From: Legionella massiliensis
GTDB lineage: Bacteria; Pseudomonadota; Gammaproteobacteria; Legionellales; Legionellaceae
Assembly: GCF_000756815.1 (NCBI RefSeq)
Contig: NZ_CCVW01000004.1
Location: 620,001 to 684,000, forward strand
DNA: 64,000 bases
Direction of reading: 5' to 3'
Shown here: positions 57,156 through 64,000 of the stretch, piece after piece
How positions within the stretch are numbered: the first letter of the stretch is position 1
Layout of the letters: the number at the start of each line of letters is the position of its first letter
Position numbers and translations under genes: made by a program
The notes under the pieces: generated by a model
The model's input: only the letters and a program-made list of their open reading frames with translations
Databases searched by the model: none
What the model was told of the DNA's origin: nothing

Positions 57156-57267
57156 ACATTAGCCCCATGCGTTTGTCTCTTTACTGTCAATAAAATGCAT
57201 CGACATTGTACAATAGAAACAAATAACGATCAAACAAGAGCCTGCCAAGAGGAGTATTCGAACAGTC

Positions 57268-58479
57268 TTAAGCACTAGCGCCCTTTGCCTGTGACGGCGG
57301 CACCACATAAAGCTGCTCCACTATTCTCATCATGATAGTGTTTGCGGTTAATTGATTATCAATTGACATATTCAGGTTTGTCCAAATGATAAGGGTGACC
57401 TTGTTGACTGGATCATAGCCTAAAAAGGTATTGTAGCCGGGAATTTCGCCGCCATGATAATAGAGTTTGTTCGGGCCAAATTGGATCGTATTCATGCCAA
57501 AGCCATAGCTTTGTCCTTGCGGTTTATCTGGGCTTTCAAGCATAAAGCTGTTAAGCCATTGCTTTTGAAAATCAGCATTGAACACCTTGCCGCTGACCAA
57601 AGCTTTAATCCAGATGGCAAGATCGTGAGCTGTAGAGATTGCGCCCCCTGCTGCTGTCGCATAGGAAGGATTTAAAAAGGTATAGTCGCTGGGTTTCAAG
57701 GTACCGGCCTTAGCGGCGGCTTGCATCTCCGGTGGATAGGGTTGATCGCGCAGGGCAAAAGTTGCGCTACCGTATTGGTAGCCATGTGAAAAGGGTTCTG
57801 GAAGCGTATTAGATGTTTCTGCTGGCAACAAGGTATTGCTCATGTTCAAGGGCTTGAACAAGCGCTCCTGCATGATTGCGGCTAAGGGCTTATGTTCAAC
57901 CTTCTCAGCAATCAGTCCAAGAAGAACATAGTTCGTGTTGCAATAATTGAAGGCTGCATTGGCTTTGAAATAAGGCGGTTGCTTAAATGCAAAAGACAAG
58001 ACCTCTTCTGGGGTCCACGCTTTGTTTGGCTCTGTATCGAGAATTGCTAAGAATTCAGGTGACTCCGTGTAATTGTAAAGACCACTACGCATCCTCAATA
58101 AATCTCTAATAGTAATTTTGTCACCATTCGGCACCTCAGGAATAAATTTAGACACCGGATCATCAAGGTTAAGCTTTCCTTCCTGAGCCTGCTTCAGAAT
58201 CACAGCAGCCGTCATTGTTTTAGTATTTGAGGCAAGACGATAATGAGTGTTTTTATTTGGAGAGCTTGTTTTTCCCTCCTCCGTGGTGCCATAGGCAACC
58301 TCATAGTCACCTTGTGGTGTGCGAAGCAAGACAAAAGCACCAGGAACTAGAAAATCCTTCGCCGTCTTGCTGACAATGGTCTGAAGTATCTCTTGATTGA
58401 TTGGCCTAAGTGCATCAGCGGCTTGTGCAGATTGATATGAAACCAAGGCTAACAGAAGACTTCGTATTATTTTTGCCAT
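57268..58479 (-). CDS. Class C beta-lactamase-like serine hydrolase
   Basis: A 403-residue exported protein (signal peptide to about residue 20, AQA). The SxxK motif is S84-N-T-K, the YxN equivalent is YCN in FNYCNTNYV, and the third motif is YYHGGEIPGY (HxG instead of KTG). Such enzymes act as esterases, D-aminopeptidases or penicillin-binding-like hydrolases; resistance is not implied. No regulator lies beside it. Confidence 0.9.
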   Translation of the reverse strand: MAKIIRSLLLALVSYQSAQAADALRPINQEILQTIVSKTAKDFLVPGAFVLLRTPQGDYEVAYGTTEEGKTSSPNKNTHYRLASNTKTMTAAVILKQAQEGKLNLDDPVSKFIPEVPNGDKITIRDLLRMRSGLYNYTESPEFLAILDTEPNKAWTPEEVLSFAFKQPPYFKANAAFNYCNTNYVLLGLIAEKVEHKPLAAIMQERLFKPLNMSNTLLPAETSNTLPEPFSHGYQYGSATFALRDQPYPPEMQAAAKAGTLKPSDYTFLNPSYATAAGGAISTAHDLAIWIKALVSGKVFNADFQKQWLNSFMLESPDKPQGQSYGFGMNTIQFGPNKLYYHGGEIPGYNTFLGYDPVNKVTLIIWTNLNMSIDNQLTANTIMMRIVEQLYVVPPSQAKGASA

Positions 58480-58666
58480 GATTATTTCTTCTTAATACAC
58501 AGCGTGTGGCACGTTGAGGTAGATAGTCCAAGAATCAATAGGGCGATTTTTTTATTCATAGATTTCTTCTAAAGATTAAAAGTATCATTATCCTAAGTTG
58601 TCTAAAATAAATAATAAAGTGATTCATGCCTATATTTGATCTACTGACTTACTCAATAGCTTATTC

Positions 58667-58831
58667 ATGCACACTAACTTAAAGCAGGCTGATTTCACGA
58701 ACGCCATCAATTACAGTATCGATACCCAATCTAATATAGTAAGCAAAGCAAGCTTTTCCCTCCCTGAGGTTATTGGATTGTTAAACCATCTGGATATAAA
58801 AATTAATGGATGGCCCGGTGACGAAATTTAG
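58667..58831 (+). pseudogene. C-terminal remnant of a pentapeptide-repeat protein
   Basis: A 54-codon frame reading MHTNLKQADFTNAINYSIDT then SFSLPEVIGLLNHLDIKI and ending at a TAG. The ADFTNA pentapeptide, the NYSID.....N.....A.FSLPE order and the GLL.....I end are those of Qnr-like and YjbI-like pentapeptide proteins' C-terminal caps. The upstream frame is closed by a TGA, and no N-terminal half is seen, so it is a fragment. Family call by eye. Confidence 0.55.
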
Positions 58832-58876
58832 CTTTGTACGAGACAAAAAATCTGTCATCTCAGAGAAAATTCAAAT

Positions 58877-59070
58877 CCCCGCGGCTTGCCCCATAGGTAT
58901 CTACACAAGTGACTGTAATAGACGCACGTCATCCAGAGCGCAGCGAAGGATCTCCGGGATTAGCACGGCGCCACATTCAGGAGATCCTTCGCTGCGCTCT
59001 GGATGACGTAATGTTGAGACAAGGAGGGACATTTGTGTAGATACCTATGGGTCAAGCCGCGGGGATTCGG
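58877..59070. mobile_element. Nested MITE-like element with GCCGCGG ends
   Basis: The left end (CCCCGCGGCTTGCCCCATAG GTATCTACAC) is the inverted match of the right end (GTGTAGATACCTATGGGTCA AGCCGCGGGG). Between them is a palindromic core at 58927-59008 of the family at 39903 and 56092. Isolated ends of this type are at 19075 and 56213. The 668-nt gap 58480-59147 also holds the pentapeptide remnant and nothing else I can support. Confidence 0.75.
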
Positions 59071-59147
59071 AGCTAGTTAGTGGATTTCTATGTTTTGTCC
59101 CGTACAAAGGAAATTTAGGTAAACAGCATCTCGTGATAATCTCCCCC

Positions 59148-59993
59148 TTAAAGCGAAAAAACTTTATTTATTGAAAGCGATATAGTTTGCGCATTCAAAC
59201 GTTGCCTGGTATTAAAAGCAATTGAACCTGAATTCAAACCAGTATTAATCGCTGGGGTGAAGAGTTTTCTGTTATTAAGGTGCGTGTTTCCTGTGAAGCT
59301 ATAACTGTAATTTAAATTGAGGAACCAACTAGGATTAAGGTAATAAGCTATACCTGCCCGGGCTGCTCCCCCCCAAATCCATTCTGAATTCGAAAAACCA
59401 GCTGCGTTACCAATAAAAAGTCCTGAGGACTCATCATTAATCCGGCCAACTGTACGCTTAAGCTGGAAAACTGCAGGTCCAACACCAGCATAAAGGAAAC
59501 TATTCGCCAGGGAATACCCTAAAAATACAGGCAGCATAAATTCAGTATGTACTCTGGTTTTTACTGGGTTCATGCTCAGAAAATCCGTAACATTCTGCGT
59601 TGGATCAGCTAATTGGATAGCCGCGCCAGAACCCAGCTTATCTCTAGTTGTTTTTATTTTGACTCCAGAATATTGATACAAAAATTCGAGTCCCCATAAT
59701 AAATTTGAATTAGCAAAGTGGCTAAAATAACCAATTTTTGCCTCAGGTGCGAAAGCCTCTTTGGTCTTCGAATAGTTGCTCTCACCAGTGTACAAACCTA
59801 AGGGTGGAAAACCGTCTTGAGCATTAAGGACGCCTAAGGTTTTTGTTTTGATTTCAATCTGGTTATAACCACCACCCACACCAAGGAATAATCCAGTTTT
59901 ATTAAGAGGCTCTGCGCCCATATCGCCGGCGTTAGCTAAAGAAATAAGGCTCGATAGGCCAAAGGCAGAAACAGCTAATCCAATGTGTTTCAT
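59148..59993 (-). CDS. Outer-membrane beta-barrel protein
   Basis: A 281-residue protein with a signal peptide (MKHIGLAVSAFGLSSLISLA NAG). It has alternating beta strands, GLFLGVGGGYNQIEIK, LGWGLEFLYQYSG-type stretches and a terminal aromatic-phenylalanine-like ending (SLSINKVFSL). The pattern resembles the OmpW/opacity-type small barrels of Legionella. AGAGAG precedes the ATG at 59993; the preceding GTG is an alternative. Confidence 0.82.
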   Translation of the reverse strand: MKHIGLAVSAFGLSSLISLANAGDMGAEPLNKTGLFLGVGGGYNQIEIKTKTLGVLNAQDGFPPLGLYTGESNYSKTKEAFAPEAKIGYFSHFANSNLLWGLEFLYQYSGVKIKTTRDKLGSGAAIQLADPTQNVTDFLSMNPVKTRVHTEFMLPVFLGYSLANSFLYAGVGPAVFQLKRTVGRINDESSGLFIGNAAGFSNSEWIWGGAARAGIAYYLNPSWFLNLNYSYSFTGNTHLNNRKLFTPAINTGLNSGSIAFNTRQRLNAQTISLSINKVFSL

Positions 59994-60049
59994 AATCACT
60001 CTCTGTGTATATGGTTATCAAAAGTGAGCAGCAAAATTTACTGCTCCGA

Positions 60050-60074
60050 CCCTCATCCGCCCTGCGGATGAGGG
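60050..60074. terminator. Short stem-loop of the CTCATCCGC family
   Basis: CCCTCATCCGC and GCGGATGAGGG form an 11-bp stem with a CCT loop downstream of the GH17-like gene and upstream of the outer-membrane gene, both on the minus strand. It may stabilise or end the upstream transcript. Confidence 0.5.
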
Positions 60075-60084
60075 GCTAAGTTAC

Positions 60085-61473
60085 TCAGAAGTAACAGTTA
60101 TTCAAATTATCATTTGGACAATTACAGCTGCCAGTAAAACTAATTCTTTGGGCTCCATTAATTGCAACAGTAGAGGTGCAAGATTGATTTCCCCTGATTG
60201 TAATTTTTGCTCCGGGTAATACCAGATACTGTGGCCATTTTGCATCAGCCAAAGGACCTGGCATGCCATTACTATTGGCGGTAATAGTCGCATCAGCACC
60301 AGTCACTGGATTTCTCTGGCTGATAATTAGGGTGTAGGGATGCGCAAAACCAACAATAGTTAAAAGTGCTCCAGATGAAAAACCCTGGCAGCCTAAGGTA
60401 GCCGCCGGATTATAGGCTCTGTTAGGCAGTAGGCTTGTATTATTTGGCCCTTTTAAATTACAGTTTTGATCAAACACGCCATAGTAATCTTCCTGATCTG
60501 AACTATTGCCCTTTGCCGGTTCATCATAGGCTTCAAAAACAAGTAACCCACTGTTATTAGCTGGATTTCTAACAAAATTGTAGAGCGCTGAGAGATAAGA
60601 TGCCTCATTGGCTACCGAAGGTTGGCAATTATTACCGCAAACATAGCCTGGATTGGTTGTACCAGCTGAAGCCCAACCTGACTCTGCCATTAAAATTGTG
60701 CGTGGTGGTGTATAGAACGGTTGTTTCATCACTTGATAATAATCCCAGCCGATGGAGTTTATGGCTGAGCTAGGGCTAACAGTTTCAACAGAATTCGCAA
60801 CAGGAACTCCCCATTGAAAAGGATAGGGATCAAAGGCCAAGGGAGCCGATGGAGAGTACCGATTAACTAAGGTAGTGATATCCATTGTGGGTGGTGGTGT
60901 TACCAAATTGCCACTGACTAAGGCTGAGCTAACAGGAATCCCGGGAACAACGCCTTGTAAGGCACTCACAGCCTGGGTTAAATAGGCAATATTAGAGCTG
61001 CCATTAGGCCCACAAGTACCACAGTAATTCTCATGACCCGCTAAAACCAAGGTTACAGTGCTGTTAAAAGTTGCAGCACCAACACTGTTAATTACACTGG
61101 TTAATAAAGCCGTTGCCGCATTAATGTTAGCGGCATTGCCAGTTTGTGGAATAGCAGCCTCATAGACAACGTTCATACCCAAGGCATGCGCATCATTAAT
61201 TAGGGCAATCCAGGAATAATCTGTTGTTTGATAAGAGCGAACTGTATTAAAACCCGCCGCTTTTAACTGAGCTAATTCCGCATAAACATTCGTATAAGGT
61301 CCATTTTGATTGTTCCCTACAAAAAAAACGTCGTGGGAATTAAAGGCATGGTTAGTTGGGTAATGATTGGGTTGATAGTTCACCCCAATGAGCCCTGTAA
61401 AGGATTGAGCGGCATAGGAAACAGTAGAAAATAATAAGGATGAACAAAGTAATTGCTTAAACCAAGAGTTCAT
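60085..61473 (-). CDS. Secreted GH17-like glycoside hydrolase
   Basis: A 462-residue secreted protein with a signal peptide to about residue 21. The fold resembles GH17 beta-1,3-glucanases: FTGLIGVNYQPNHYP, a LKAAGFNTVRSYQTTDYSWI substrate region, LVLAGHENYCGTCG at the acid-base position (usually GNE, here GHE), and ILMAESGWASAG for the nucleophile. FEAYDEPAKG follows. A ~100-residue C-terminal beta domain with cysteine pairs ends in CNCPNDNLNNCYF. Catalysis depends on the GHE variant being functional. Confidence 0.78.
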   Translation of the reverse strand: MNSWFKQLLCSSLLFSTVSYAAQSFTGLIGVNYQPNHYPTNHAFNSHDVFFVGNNQNGPYTNVYAELAQLKAAGFNTVRSYQTTDYSWIALINDAHALGMNVVYEAAIPQTGNAANINAATALLTSVINSVGAATFNSTVTLVLAGHENYCGTCGPNGSSNIAYLTQAVSALQGVVPGIPVSSALVSGNLVTPPPTMDITTLVNRYSPSAPLAFDPYPFQWGVPVANSVETVSPSSAINSIGWDYYQVMKQPFYTPPRTILMAESGWASAGTTNPGYVCGNNCQPSVANEASYLSALYNFVRNPANNSGLLVFEAYDEPAKGNSSDQEDYYGVFDQNCNLKGPNNTSLLPNRAYNPAATLGCQGFSSGALLTIVGFAHPYTLIISQRNPVTGADATITANSNGMPGPLADAKWPQYLVLPGAKITIRGNQSCTSTVAINGAQRISFTGSCNCPNDNLNNCYF

Positions 61474-61682
61474 TTTAGATAAGCCCTATTCATTGCGATT
61501 CTGCCTAACCTATCACAAATCGGTTATTCAAACATTAAATATGACATATCAGTATAACTAATTGGATTTATATAGGTTTATTTGATTAAATCCGCCAAGA
61601 ATCTTAATTGCCCATGTGGATTTAATTTAAATCAATATGGTCAAATAAAAAAACCTAGTATTATTTATTTCCTGGAACAAGC

Positions 61683-62654
61683 ATGAGCATTTTTAATCCC
61701 CTCAAAAACCTCCTTGAATCGAAACGATACCCCTTTGCTAACGCACAAAGAACCACTTTTTGGCAAAAACTATTGTCGGCTTTGACAGTATTTTCTGGTT
61801 ATCCCTTTCCAGGAAAACCCAATAGCCCTGAACCTTATAAATATGTGCATTTCGGTGTTTATGACTACCTGACCTTAGGTATCCCTTTCATCCTGCATCA
61901 ATTATTAATTTCTCTGGTGCGATGGTTAGAAAGCCCCCCTCTCAAAATATTTTTTACCGGCATATTTTTGCTTACCGAGCTACCACGCATTGCCTTTGGG
62001 GCAACCATGGCGCTAGTTTGTTTGCCTTTTGTTGCTATAGCGCATGCGCTTGCAAGTCCCGCTGGAGAGCCAATTAAAGCTGCAATCCTTGCTTATCAAG
62101 TAGAGACGGATGATTGTAAGATTGTCGTAGCAAATACAGCTATTAATAAAAAGGCCAACAATACCTTTTTCTTTATACATAATGAGAATAAATTAATTTA
62201 TAAAGATATTACTGGAAATCTTAGAAATATTCCGCTTAAGGATGTTGTTGGACTTAGGAAAGAACTTGGCATTGGGGAAGGTTATCAGCCCTTTGAACTA
62301 TTTGGATATCCTAGTGCTTACATAAGCAGAGAAAAGCTCAAACAGTTTCTAAGTAATGAAACGACTGTTTTAAATAGTTATCACAGCCTAGGTCAATTAT
62401 TAGATGCTAAAGGATATGCGTTGGAAGATCTTGCGGAATCCAAGGTCGAAATAGTCCCCGCGGACAAAGAAACAAAACAAACAACAATTCGTTTAACCTT
62501 TAATAATGACAATAAACAACTCACAAGCTTTACCTTGTCTTTAAGTAAATCTAAGGATTTAACCCTATTTGGTAATCTCAGACGTTTAAATGTTGCTTGT
62601 GTAGAGAGTAACATTGAGGAAAGCGCTTATCTTTCACAAAACTTGCCTGCTTAA
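61683..62654 (+). CDS. Hypothetical protein with hydrophobic region
   Basis: A 323-residue protein with no signal peptide. Residues about 58-80 (YLTLGIPFILHQLLISLVRW) and 88-122 are hydrophobic and probably membrane-associated. The rest is soluble with alternating strands. I recognise no family. The general form, hydrophobic hairpin plus soluble domain and orphan status, is common in Legionella effectors, but this is inference. AACAAGC precedes the ATG. Confidence 0.65.
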   Translation: MSIFNPLKNLLESKRYPFANAQRTTFWQKLLSALTVFSGYPFPGKPNSPEPYKYVHFGVYDYLTLGIPFILHQLLISLVRWLESPPLKIFFTGIFLLTELPRIAFGATMALVCLPFVAIAHALASPAGEPIKAAILAYQVETDDCKIVVANTAINKKANNTFFFIHNENKLIYKDITGNLRNIPLKDVVGLRKELGIGEGYQPFELFGYPSAYISREKLKQFLSNETTVLNSYHSLGQLLDAKGYALEDLAESKVEIVPADKETKQTTIRLTFNNDNKQLTSFTLSLSKSKDLTLFGNLRRLNVACVESNIEESAYLSQNLPA

Positions 62655-62689
62655 CCGTAATCGATCAGGCTCTTAGGTACATCCAGTCA

Positions 62690-62775
62690 TTGCGAGGAAG
62701 GTAGTGACTAAGCAATCTAGGGTTCAGAGCTCTAAACCCTAGATTGCTTCACTGCGTTGCAAATTCGGCGTTTCC
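62690..62775. repeat. GCGAGGAAG-GCAATC inverted repeat
   Basis: CATTGCGAGGAAGGTAGTGA CTAAGCAATCTAGGG pairs with CCCTAGATTGCTTCACTGCG. Relative of the repeat near 37910. Confidence 0.55.
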
Positions 62776-62935
62776 ACTTTTTTGATTTGTTTGGCCATAT
62801 AATCCAACTAGTATAGTCTTAACTGAAAGTTATTAATTGAACTTTTCTATTAGTCCTGCTTTTATAGGATTAATTAAATGCTTCAACCTCAAGAGCAATC
62901 TAGCCTCTAGCTCTTTATATCTTTTAGAGGAAAAT

Positions 62936-64000
62936 ATGTTCACATTATTTGCGAATAATAAGGAAAAAGAAGAAGCCTGTGTTAATAGAGGATTATTAAA
63001 TGAATTTTGTGCGTCAATTTGGTCACAAGATTCATTCTTGATTGACTATCTTGTCAACTATTATTTGTCTTTAGATTGCAGTCATTCGAAATCTTTTTTT
63101 ATCGAAAAATTGCAAGAAATGCATCTTAAAATATTATCTAATCCTCTCCTAAAAGAAACTAATGATCTTCACAAATTTGGTTATTTTTTTCTTATTTGTT
63201 TTGAATATAAGATTAATCCCCAAGATCCCTTAGATAATTTTCTGTGGTTTGATAAGCAGAATCAATTATATCCCAGCCTGCTATTGCTGTTTCTTAGATC
63301 TGTTAAAGAGCCGGAGTTTCATACTGCCAATCCCATTTTTGCAGATTTAGGTTATCAAAATTTATCCTTATTTATGTTGCTAATGCGCAATTTTTCCTTT
63401 TGGGGCAACTTTATTCCAGAGATTGAATATCAATTTTTACAGAACTTATTAGAACACAGTGAAGTCAATTTGAATGAGCAAAATAATAGCTGGGGAAATA
63501 CTTATCTGCATTTTATGATTTCCAATTCTTGTTCCAGAGAGTGTATTCGCTTTCTTAAGACAATTTTGGCCATAGATAAAACTAACCTTTGTCATTTGAA
63601 TATTAATGCTTTATCCAAGGCTTATGGTACGGCACCTCTACATCTGGCAGTTGCTAAGGGCTATCGAGATAAGGACTCTGAAGGCAGGCAGGTTGCCAGT
63701 TTTCTTTCCTTGCTGGAAACCCTAATTCAAGCTGGAGCAGATGTTAATCTAAAAACAGCGACGCATTTATGTCATCAGATCAATGGTAGCTTAAAATTAT
63801 CGCTCTTAAATTCATCAGCAGAACAAACTGCATTACATATTGCTTGTGCCAGAAGGGATCTAGAGATGATGACTGTCTTAATGGAGTGTGGTGCAGACAC
63901 TACTATTAAAAATGCACAAGACTTAACTGCCTTAGATGTTTTTCAATTACCTTATCTCCGCAGAAAAGAAATTGTCGATAGTATTAGCGGAGAGGGATTA
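62936..64000 (+). CDS. Ankyrin-repeat protein, truncated by window end
   Basis: An ATG with TTAGAGGAAAAT upstream opens a frame that is still open at the window end, 355 codons so far. The N-terminal 200 residues are helical with no recognised domain. Two or more ankyrin repeats begin near residue 240: APLHLAVAKGYRDKD ... LIQAGADVNLKT, then TALHIACARRDLEMM ... LMECGADTTIKN. Ankyrin proteins are frequent Legionella effectors. The 3' end is missing, so no C-terminal signal can be judged. Confidence 0.85.
   Translation, partial: MFTLFANNKEKEEACVNRGLLNEFCASIWSQDSFLIDYLVNYYLSLDCSHSKSFFIEKLQEMHLKILSNPLLKETNDLHKFGYFFLICFEYKINPQDPLDNFLWFDKQNQLYPSLLLLFLRSVKEPEFHTANPIFADLGYQNLSLFMLLMRNFSFWGNFIPEIEYQFLQNLLEHSEVNLNEQNNSWGNTYLHFMISNSCSRECIRFLKTILAIDKTNLCHLNINALSKAYGTAPLHLAVAKGYRDKDSEGRQVASFLSLLETLIQAGADVNLKTATHLCHQINGSLKLSLLNSSAEQTALHIACARRDLEMMTVLMECGADTTIKNAQDLTALDVFQLPYLRRKEIVDSISGEGL

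Noticed and set aside
57268-58479. Antibiotic-resistance beta-lactamase
   Set aside because: SxxK and YxN are shared with esterases and peptidases, and the third motif is HxG, so resistance cannot be inferred.

Overview
The window looks like chromosomal DNA of a Legionella-like gammaproteobacterium (inference). It is AT-rich. It carries a conserved gammaproteobacterial fatty-acid cluster beside many proteins of the kind that family makes for eukaryotic hosts: an F-box protein with a C-terminal CaaX box, ankyrin and pentapeptide-repeat proteins, a cNMP-binding patatin, and several orphan proteins with acidic or polar tails. No rRNA, tRNA, CRISPR array, phage or complete insertion sequence was recognised.

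Layout. 1-2.1 kb: a small basic ORF, a decayed LysE-like transporter gene, then erpA and mnmA on the minus strand. 2.3-11.7 kb: a collinear plus-strand housekeeping block, yceD-rpmF-plsX-fabH-fabD-fabG-acpP-fabF-mltG-tmk-holB-tatD, making the phospholipid/fatty-acid initiation and elongation machinery plus replication and cell-wall genes, with several overlapping or abutting junctions. 11.9-16.6 kb: accessory genes (pentapeptide-repeat protein, orphan, aldo/keto reductase, F-box/CaaX protein). 16.6-21.8 kb: two MFS transporters, anmK and a PhzF-like gene. 22.7-26.2 kb: prpBCD of the methylcitrate cycle (propionyl-CoA disposal). 26.4-31.6 kb, minus strand: a coupled Asp/Asn hydroxylase-like gene and cNMP-patatin, then an acyl-CoA dehydrogenase and ppsR. 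31.8-34 kb: small membrane, Sel1-like and orphan genes. 34.1-45.5 kb: lldD, argS, isochorismatase-like, DUF2235, 2OG-oxygenase, MBL-like, orphan and flavin monooxygenase genes. 46-50.3 kb: two tandem paralogues of a large secreted protein, each with its own duplicated leader and terminator. 50.5-62.7 kb: APH-like kinase, HAD/glycine-zipper protein, papain-like protease, TrmN6-like methylase, class-C beta-lactamase-like hydrolase, outer-membrane barrel, GH17-like protein and a membrane orphan. The window ends inside an ankyrin-repeat gene.

Intergenic DNA is unusually rich in short palindromic, MITE-like repeats of at least five families, often nested. Two near-identical copies of one ~279-bp element lie 34 kb apart in opposite orientation, yet the 32-nt loop of their central hairpin points the same way in both, so the loop has flipped relative to its flanks. 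Another family inserts right at stop codons (argS, a DUF2235 gene, the TrmN6-like gene). The most striking gene is the F-box protein at 15.4 kb, which ends in CSIM, the same four residues as the prenylation box of human prelamin A.
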